From Turnera subulata (taxonomy: Eukaryota; Streptophyta; Magnoliopsida; Malpighiales; Passifloraceae), in assembly GCA_028386065.3 (NCBI GenBank), contig JAKUCV010000342.1, positions 178,366-242,365 of the forward strand: a stretch of DNA of 64,000 nt, written 5' to 3'. Numbering within the stretch: the first letter of the stretch is position 1; each line of letters starts with the position of its first letter. The notes under the pieces are model-generated. The model saw nothing but the letters and a program-made list of their open reading frames with translations. It did not search any database and was not told where the DNA came from. Position numbers and translations under genes: made by a program. Shown here piece by piece: positions 56,101-64,000 of the stretch.

Positions 56101-59100
56101 GCATCTCCAGGTGCAGAAATGCTCATATATTTGCATGATTGACTTGTTTTGAATTGAAGTTGGAGGAAGTTGTTATTTTACAGTACTCTTTTGGTTTATA
56201 CATGCATTGATTTCTTTATGGCAGGGTGAGACTTCTGTACCAGAAGCTCCGAAAGATGCTGCTGCTGCTGCAAAGGTATTGTCTTCGTAGGTGTTTCTTG
56301 CGAGTGATTTAGAACTTATCCATATTTGTAATTTGATCCTTTATCCTCAATACCTAGAATCTTCTAGTTAATGGATCTTCCTTGCACGTACTTAGTTTAT
56401 CAGTTTATTTTGAAGCCAAAAGAAATGAGTCCATGGTTTGAATTTGGCCCTGCATTCAATTGGGAGAATTATGATTCCATGCTTTTACTTGTTTTTGCAT
56501 CTAGATATAGAATCTACATTTCATTTTAGTAGAATTCAGCAGGGGAATTGTCAGGAGGATGCACAGGTTCAGGAAGTGTTTGCACATCATATTATGAACT
56601 TTCCTCTACTGCTTGTTAAAGCAAAATGAAGATGGAACCCACAAGATCACCTGACACTGCTTGCTCTGAATGTGGTTACAGTTTTCATATAAGGATACAT
56701 GAAGTGCTTCTGTTGACTTTTGAGTCTTTGTCTGTGTTAATAGTTTACTATTCCAGTGAAATGTTAGTGTCTGCAACCACCTCAGTCGGTGCTGACATTT
56801 GTGATGTAGGGTAGAGAATAGAATAGAGAAAAGAGGACTCAAAATAACAAAGATTCTAGTGGAATACTTAAACAGAATTGAATAGGAACAAAAGTTTGAT
56901 AATTAGGGTTTAAAAACCCTAGATGTTTAGTCAAAATAATATAATAATAAGCTATTGAAACTAGAGCTAAGATAACCTATTTATACTAGTGAAAACCTAA
57001 ATATAAAATGAATACTGCTAAAGTATGCGTGAACAGTGATACGTGAACAGTAACCGGCCCAGCATGAAACAAAATAAAATATTAAAATACTAATAATTAT
57101 GCTCCTGCATCAGTTTGCGTCATTCGTTTACACATGATCGGGCTCACATAACGCTTGCAAATCCTGTCTCTGGTGTATCTTGTGTTTAATGACCATGTTT
57201 ATATGCTCCATTTCAGGATAGTTCCTTTCAAGCAGTTTTGCCAACTGTTCGTCAACATATTATTGACGGTTTCACTCCCAAGGCGCTAGACATCTTTCAA
57301 AGGGAGTTTGAATTTTTTGACAAAGTCACCTCCATTTCCGGTGTTCTCTTCCCACTGCCAAAGGACGAACGCCGGGCTGGTATACGGAGGTGTACTTCTG
57401 ATGCTTGTAATGCTTAATTTCATTATCTTTCTGTTTTATATCTTGCTGCTAAGTATGTTTTGTGCATTCCTCTGGCAGGGAATTGGAAAAAATTGAAATG
57501 ATGGGAGACGACCTCTATTTACCTACTGCTCCTAACAAACTTGTCCGGGGCATTCGGACGGACAGTGGAATACCTTTGCAATCAGCTGCCAAAGTCCCTA
57601 TAATGATTACTTTTAATGTGGTTGATCGTGGTTGTAGTGATGATGATATAAAGCCCCAAGCTTGCATATTCAAGGTAAGTTTTTAAAATTTGTTATCGTG
57701 AGCCAAAACCCTATCTTTGGATGAGACGTAAGAAATGGTCTTAAAATGTGTAGGTATAATTTTATCCGCATATGAATTTTCATTGTTTACAAATTAGATC
57801 ACACACAGTTTTGTTGCAATAATAATTTGCATTTTGAACTCTAGTGAATATGATGGTTGCCAAAATAGGGCCTCGTTCAAGGGAACTAATATTGCAGGAT
57901 GAGAATCTGTCTTTATTGAATTCCTTCATTTTGAGTTTTGACACTGGTTTAAGCTCGGCTTATGTTTACCTCTCAAGGTTGGTGATGATTGTCGACAAGA
58001 TGTTCTTGCTCTTCAAGTGATATCCCTTCTTCGGGATATATTTCAAGCAGTTGGACTTAATCTCTATTTGTTTCCTTATGGTGTTCTCCCAACTGGCCCA
58101 GAGAGAGGTATAATTGAGGTGAGTTTATCTTCAACATTTCATTAAGTTGGAGTGTTGTTTTGTCCCGCTCAACTCAATGAATAGATGTACACATTTGCTG
58201 AGGCAATGCTGTCGGGGAGGTTTAGCATCAGTACAACTTTATTAGATTTCTTGTGTTTTTTTTCTGCTGTATCATAGTAGTCATGTGGCATTGATTCGTT
58301 ATTATAAAATCATCTTAGTGGAGTTTTCTTGCTGGATTCAAAGCGTCAGCGTGCTCATAAATTATGATGTGCTGTCCTTTGATTTGGCGTGTCCAAAGCC
58401 TGTAGTGAATCTTTTGGTTTGAGAGGCTTTTTGTAATATTTTCATGTATATGCTTGTTATCATGATATGCAGGTCGTACCCAACACAAGAAGCAGAAGTC
58501 AGATGGGTGAAACAACAGATGGCGGTCTGTACGAGATTTTCCAACAGGACTTTGGGTCTGTTGGTTCTGCTAGTTTTGAAGCTGCACGTGAGAACTTCAT
58601 CATAAGCAGTGCTGGTTATGCAGTTGCAAGTCTTTTACTTCAACCAAAGGATAGACACAACGGAAATCTCCTTTTTGACAAGTAGGATTTTTTTTCATTT
58701 TTTGCCCCTTTTTTTTGCTGAGTTGCAAGTAGTTGCTATTTGCAAGGGTTTACTTAATAATAAATTGACTGATGGATTAGAATTTACATTACAAGTTAGG
58801 GAATTGGGCTTATCAAAAAAAAAAAGAAAGAAATGGGAATGGGAATGGAGCATGGTAGATGACATCATACCCAGCTATAATCACTTGGCTTCGCCTGGCC
58901 CAACTAGTTCCGCTTGTTAACATGAAATTTCATTTTAAATTGTTATCTTAAAAGGTAGAATAGCAATTATTGTACATATATGTAAAATGCAGTTTGGGGA
59001 GGCTCGTTCATATTGATTTCGGTTTCATCCTGGAAACGTCACCTGGTGGAAATATGCGCTTTGAGAGTGCACACTTCAAGCTGAGCCATGAGATGACTCA

Positions 59101-59509
59101 ACTATTGGACCCATCCGGTGTTATGAAGAGTGATACGTGGGTCCAATTTGTGAGGTAAAACATGTGCATGCTTTTCTGCATCCTAACTGTTCTGTGAACA
59201 TATAGATATGAGAAGCTTGCTTGCTCAATTTGCTACCCTTGTGCTCCCAGCTTGTGTGTCAAGGGGTACCTGGCAGCTCGTCGGCACATGAACGGGATAA
59301 TCAGTACTGTGAACATGATGCTAGAAAGTGGATTACCTTGCTTCAGTAGGGGAGATCCGATTGGAAATCTTCGTAAGAGATTTCATCCGGAGATGAGTGA
59401 GCGTGAAGCTGCTAATTTTATGATTCGTGTATGTATGGATGCTTACAACAAGTGGACCACTGCTGGCTATGACTTGATTCAGTATCTGCAACAGGGAATT
59501 GAGAAGTAA
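44180..59509 (+). CDS. PI4KA1: Phosphatidylinositol 4-kinase alpha (26 exons)
   Basis: Makes PI4P from phosphatidylinositol at the plasma membrane. Exons: 44180-45169, 45622-45963, 46048-46209, 46310-46480, 46628-46786, 46877-47004, 47105-47405, 48651-48819, 49040-49257, 49938-50096, 50213-50392, 51042-51569, 51658-52017, 53611-53825, 54189-54363, 54696-54832, 54977-55127, 55333-55599, 56033-56110, 56225-56275, 57217-57389, 57479-57674, 57978-58118, 58473-58681, 58993-59154, 59251-59509. All junctions are GT-AG, phases agree, and the sum is 6081 bases (2026 aa, close to the roughly 2030 aa of the Arabidopsis protein). The N-terminus [15 protein letters not shown] is typical. Long helical scaffold regions precede the lipid-kinase domain (about 1700-2026), which has Lys1770 in IFKVGDD, the catalytic loop KDRHN with Asp1877, and HIDFGF with Asp1895. 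It ends YLQQGIEK. No lesion is seen. Confidence 0.95.
56802..57112 (-). mobile_element. Solo LTR inside PI4K intron 20
   Basis: A 311-bp unit whose ends are TGATG...CATCA. On the minus strand it starts TGATGCAGGAGCATAAT, has a TATA box (TATAAATAGG, 56976-56985) in the promoter position, and ends CTACCCTACATCA. Flanks ATTTG and GTTTG match at 4 of 5 bases, a probable target duplication. No internal retrotransposon sequence remains, so it looks like the product of LTR-LTR recombination. It lies between exons 20 and 21 without touching splice sites. Confidence 0.65.
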
Positions 59510-60285
59510 ATAAAACTTGAGCTTGTCAAAATTGTATATGGTTACTAGTAATTTTGTAGTTTAATAGTCTTATGACACCGGTGATTCTTTCCAAGGAGCT
59601 CCCACTTTAGAGATTGCCGAGATCAAACCGGCAAAAGTAAGTAAGTTCTTTGTAATCTAGTGGTGGGATTCCTGCTGAGGTTTGTAATTTGTAAATGGGT
59701 ACAGTTGCCCTTCTGATTAGTTAATGAAATCTGTTGTTCTTTGCCCTGGAGCACGGAGCTTTCTGTCTTGAATGGGCGCGTACTCCGGGTCTTTCTGTCA
59801 GCTTGGATTCCGATTAACCTGCCGATTATATTATTAATTGTAGGCATAAGCGTAGCATTTCCTATATCAATTGCATAAATTTCGGATCAATTTTGATAAT
59901 TCCCTGTATCAGTGACTGATTTCATGCATTTGAAAGTAAAAGATGGTAGTTTTCTTTTCCGGTTTCCTATTTGTATCTGGAGCTCTGTTCCGACTAATTC
60001 GGATATGGATTTGACCTGGGTTGCATACTTGGTTATGGTAGATAAGTCTCCTAATAAGAATTTTTTGCATATACGAGGATTCGAATTTGAAACCTTGCTT
60101 AAGTAGAATTAAATCGCTTACCATTAAGACCAACCTCACATTGTTAATAAAAGATAGTAGTTTGATCATTTCCTGTTGCTGAATTCTGGAGAAGTAATAT
60201 GCAAAAGTAATGCATGAAAGCCTAGCGAGTACTAGAAATTACAACAGGTACAATCAACTATCCACTGACAACCAAACTTCTTTAA
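59510..60285. other. Convergent 3' region between PI4K alpha and the transporter
   Basis: 3' UTR of the kinase on the left. At about 60020-60145 lies a tRNA-like phrase (GAGGATTCGAATTTGAAACC, then ACCATTAAGACCAACC), which resembles the B-box end of plant SINEs or related repeats. No gene is seen. Confidence 0.35.
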
Positions 60286-62652
60286 TCATGCTGCAGCAGT
60301 ACTAGATTCGCTCTTCTTCTGCTCATCCTTTAAAGCATACCTCCACCCGAAGAAACGACCAAAAAGCACCTCCATATCTTCAAGACTTCTACCCCGTGTC
60401 TCAGGATAAAACGCATAGAAGAAGAGCCAACCTACTGCAGCAACTCCAGCGAAAAGGAAAAATGCCCCACCAATGGTTATAGCCTTGTACAAAGACAAGA
60501 AGGTTGTAGATATGACCCCGCTTGTGATCCTACTCGTTGCCACTCCCAGACTCGTACCCTGAGCTCTTAGTCTCAGTGGAAAGATTTCGGAACAATAAAT
60601 CCAAGTGATTGGACCTATTCCTATTGAAAAGAAGGCAACAAAAGCTAAGATCATGGCTATGCTTAATCCAATAGCCCAATTTAGTTTCTCATCCGAATTA
60701 TCCACCATTGTAAGTGCAAACCCAAGAGTTGTTAATGATACTACCATACCCCCAAGACTGCTTAGAAGCAATGGCCGTCTTCCAACCCTGTCTAGTAGAA
60801 ATGTTGCCACCAAAATGAATAAGGTTTTGACAAACCCAACAGCCACAGTTGCTAGTAACTTATGATTATCGGATGTGATCCCTGCCTTTTCAAAAATTCT
60901 GGGAGTGTATAGAACAACAGCATCTACACCCGGGGCTTGCTGGAAGAAATGTACACCAAGAGCACATAGTAAAATGTGGCGAGTAGTTGGTGTAGATTTA
61001 AGGAATAATTCTGTCCATACACCCTCTCCATGACTTTTTTTTGGGACTTGAACGATTTCGTCGTTGCAATCTTGAGGAATTCCAATGACTTCTTTAATAC
61101 TTGCAAGTCTTTCCTGGGCTTCTTCTTTGGTGTCGGATGTCTTCTCAAGAACTCGCTTGGCATCACCAAGTCGTCCTTGCATAACCAACCAACGAGGTGA
61201 TTCGGGCATGACTATGATAATTAGCACCAAGAAAACCGAAGGTATTGCACCGATTCCAAGCATGAAACGCCAACCTATATTGGTTGGAAGCTTAGAGAAT
61301 GCATAGTTAGATACGTACCCAAGTAAGATGCCACCGTTGATGAATACCTGTTAAGAAAAGGCAGAAAATAACCATAAACCCAAAAGCAAGATTTTTTTTT
61401 TTTTCTTAAAACACAGAATCATGCATGCCTTCTGGTTTGAATTTTATGGTAATTAACATGCAGAAGCATTGTATAGGGTTTGTTCTAAAAAAAAAAAATT
61501 CTAGGAGGTTGTAAAGATGTCAACACAAGCGTGACTGTACAGTGACTATATGGTAACCTAGCCAGTACTGGACGCACTGGCAATTGTTGTGATGGACTAG
61601 GAGCAAAATGGTAAAAGAGGTTGTAAATGACATGTCGTTTGATCAGGGAATTCTAATAAAGAAGAACTCGGAAACGGAGGGAAAAGGCTAATGCCAATTT
61701 AAATTTACACGAACAGAATTTGCAGTTTATTATAAGCGAAAGACAAGGTTGCAAAGCATATTAACATTTTCATATGTAGTATTTTCAATATATATTTTCT
61801 TCATGATAAATCGTTTAATAAGGCTGGCAACACTTAAATAGGGTCAAGTAGTCAATTTTGTCGGTCCAATAATTTAATTTTTAAAAATATCAACTTTTAA
61901 GAAGAAAGGACAAAAGTGCATTATATCTGTTCCTTCATTGATCTTTTCTATTTAAAAATAATGGAGATAAACCCAAGTGTATAGCAAAAAAGAGCAGAGG
62001 CCAGTGTGGATACATACTTCTGCAAATGAAGTGAGAAATCCGCGAGAAGATGCCGGGGAGACCTCAACTGTGTAGACAGGGGCAATCATTAGAGCATACC
62101 CAATTCCAACGCCAGCCACAAAGCGACCCACCATGAGAAAAGCATAGTTAGTGGCAAATCCCATGAGCAGAGCCGCAACAAAGAAAATCACTGCAGCCAC
62201 CACTATAGTGTACCGGCGGCCTATCCAATCAGAAGTCCGGCCAGCGGCGGCCGCGCCGATGAGGCAGTACAAATTTAAAGTACCCACGAGTACTTCTAGT
62301 TGTACGTCGCTGATTTTGAGTTCTTCTTTGATGTAGATAGCAGCTCCACTCATTACCCCGAAATCTGTTGAACAAGGTATTCATTCATATACATAAATAA
62401 GTTAAGTATCATGGTTAAGTTGTACAAAGAGTACATAGAAGGCATATAGTAAAAATGTTAAGATGTAAAATGAAACTAAGAAAATTGGTTTGAAGAGAAC
62501 TCACCATATCCGAGTAATACAGAACTCATAGAAGCCAAGATTGCACAAGCAAAAGCGTATTTGTTGGTCTTGGGCTTTCTTATTACATCGCTATTTGCAG
62601 GTCTTTGCTTAGGATTGGAGTCTAACTCTGTGTTGTTGATAGTATCAGCCAT
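60286..62652 (-). CDS. PLT: Polyol/monosaccharide proton symporter (MFS sugar transporter)
   Basis: Three exons on the minus strand: 62652-62505, 62364-62018 and 61347-60286. They give 518 codons with matching phases and GT-AG introns of 140 and 670 bases. The N-terminus is hydrophilic (MADTINNTELDS), followed by KYAFACAILASMSSVLLGYD, the first membrane helix. Sugar-porter signatures are GRTSDWIGRR (residues 91-100), PESPRWL (213-219), HFFQQAPGVDAVVLYTP and PETRGRSLEDME near the end, with 12 predicted membrane helices. The sequence is closest to the plant polyol transporter group (PLT/PMT), which carries sorbitol, mannitol, inositol or hexoses with protons across the plasma membrane. The exact substrate cannot be read from sequence. 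Confidence 0.93.
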
Positions 62653-63820
62653 AACTCTGGGAGGGAATGGAACAGAGCAGAGGGACCGTGTGTGTTTTAA
62701 CGTTCATGTAAGGAAATAATTCAGTTCAAATGGCTTATTATTGCTGCATGTTTTAAAGGCAAGCTTACTCCATGCTCATTTGGGATATTTCAAATATGAA
62801 TTGACCCCTAGGAGTAAACAATTAAAATTAATTCAAAGTGTTCTTCAAGGCATTGCACCATTTTTGGTGTGGGTCATATCATATTCATTGGCAACGACAC
62901 ACACATCTATGTTTATCTTGGTGAAAATCAAATCATGATACAAAGAGATCAAAAATATAAAAAGATACTAGAATATTATAAACCGCAGAGTTTAATTAAT
63001 TAATTAATATTTTTTGAAGAAGAATTATCCCAGCAGCCGGACAAATTAGTACTTTCAAGTCATACTAATTATTATGGGATAACTATGTCGATCATGTTAA
63101 GGACGAGCTGTCAACTCGTGAATATGCATATTTTCAATTGTAACGTTGAAAACTCTATTGTCTTCCTCCGTCGAGGACAAAGCTCATATCATATGTAGGT
63201 GCGCATGCCTCCTGCCCCACAAGAAAACATAAAAAAGAAATTGAGGTAGATCCATGATAAGCGGATTATGAACTAAATATTATTATATACTTGCAAGTTG
63301 CAAATGAATTTTGGACGTAACATTGTCAATAGTCAATGCAGAAGTGACATTTTTATTTATTTTTTCAATAAAAAATAATTTGGTTAGAGTGGATGCTTTG
63401 CAATTAATTAATAGAAGCATCATCACAAATAAATATAATACAGCTCACGTACAACAACGATTATGGCAGAGCTAGAAGCCAACGTGGGGGACACTGGCGA
63501 TCCAGGGAAGCAATTGGCCGCCACCTGATTTGCTTATCTTAATGTTTTATTTTATCCTCTGCAAATAGGTCTGGGAGCGTCCGGCCGGCTATTGCTGATC
63601 TATACAAGTTTGGCATACACAGGTTCTTTAAAAAAAAAAAAATTATTCATTGATATATATTAAACCAGTATACTTTTCGTGCATTACATTACATGGACTT
63701 GATTGTATTTGTGTTTGTTCTTCTATTTAAAATAAAATTTTAAATACTTTATAAAAAGATTTTCTTAAAAAAAAAATTACACATAAACAATGATGAATGA
63801 AAAGGAAGAAGTCATTTCAT
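62653..63820. other. Transporter promoter and intergenic DNA
   Basis: The upstream region of the transporter gene is AT-rich. TTATTATGGGATAACTATGT near 63070 resembles part of the 426-bp tandem unit (37442-37464), so a dispersed copy of that repeat may be present. An A-run at about 63630 precedes more AT-rich sequence. No gene is seen. Confidence 0.35.
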
Positions 63821-64000
63821 TTATGAAATATTCCTACTGACATCTTCACAAGCCAGTTGAACAAGGGCATCCGGCAAGTCCTGATGCCACAGAAAGTTCG
63901 GGCAGCTAACAGTTGCCCAACGATTAGTAAAGTCTGCAACCTTATTACAAATGCGAGGAATATAATGAAAAGAACAGTCTGAAAATAAAGAAGACAAAAT
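63821..64000 (-). pseudogene. 3' end of a LINE RNase H domain at the window edge
   Basis: From the right edge the minus strand reads FSDCSFHYIPRICNKVADFT, then WATVSCPNFLWHQDLPDA, and stops at 63821. H-Y-I-P-R-x-x-N-x-x-A-D is the usual C-terminal RNase H motif of plant LINEs, followed by a short tail ending in LVQLACEDVSRN. The rest of the element lies outside the window. Confidence 0.7.

Noticed and set aside
59909..60169. 86-codon minus-strand ORF between the kinase and the transporter
   Set aside because: It lies in the shared 3' region over a repeat-like fragment and has no motif.

Overview
The window is nuclear DNA of a flowering plant, most likely a eudicot. The evidence is a set of plant-type genes with GT-AG introns, separated by plant Ty3/gypsy and LINE retrotransposons and long AT-rich intergenic stretches. 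No rRNA, tRNA or CRISPR feature was recognised. A run of Ns at 29984-30871 marks an assembly gap.

Host genes. MED32, a plant Mediator subunit, lies on the minus strand at 2602-3033. An F-box protein gene is on the minus strand at 15657-16499. A complete phosphatidylinositol 4-kinase alpha gene (26 exons, 2026 codons, all splice phases consistent) fills 44180-59509 on the plus strand. A polyol/sugar MFS transporter of three exons lies tail to tail with it at 60286-62652 on the minus strand. Two uncertain minus-strand exons (about 528-710 and 1288-1473) lie left of MED32.

Mobile DNA. At 4243-6301 is an internally deleted LINE bounded by a perfect 15-bp target duplication. At 6380-9180 is a decayed minus-strand LINE fused to a truncated minus-strand Ty3/gypsy element (9180-13828, one 236-bp LTR left). 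The centre (18832-37370) holds two related non-autonomous LTR retrotransposons. Element A (18832-28536) has about 3.6-kb LTRs and a 5-bp target duplication. Element B (29699-37370) has about 2.7-kb LTRs, one of them broken by the gap. A LINE ORF2 (about 38955-43089) is nearly full length but broken. A 311-bp solo LTR sits in a PI4K intron, and a LINE RNase H tail runs off the right edge.

Most unusual system. By their PBS, polypurine tract and a vestigial pol C-terminus, elements A and B point to the minus strand. Their only intact genes are two plus-strand ORFs, opposite to the element. Each ORF has its own TATA box and ATG, and both elements carry both. ORF1 encodes a 125-aa basic, NLS-rich protein (about 86% identical between elements). 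ORF2 encodes a 227-aa protein (219/227 identical) whose C-terminal part resembles the start of a LINE AP-endonuclease. Coding regions and promoters are conserved while most of the LTR sequence has diverged. Each LTR also carries an array of short palindromes whose two arms change together.
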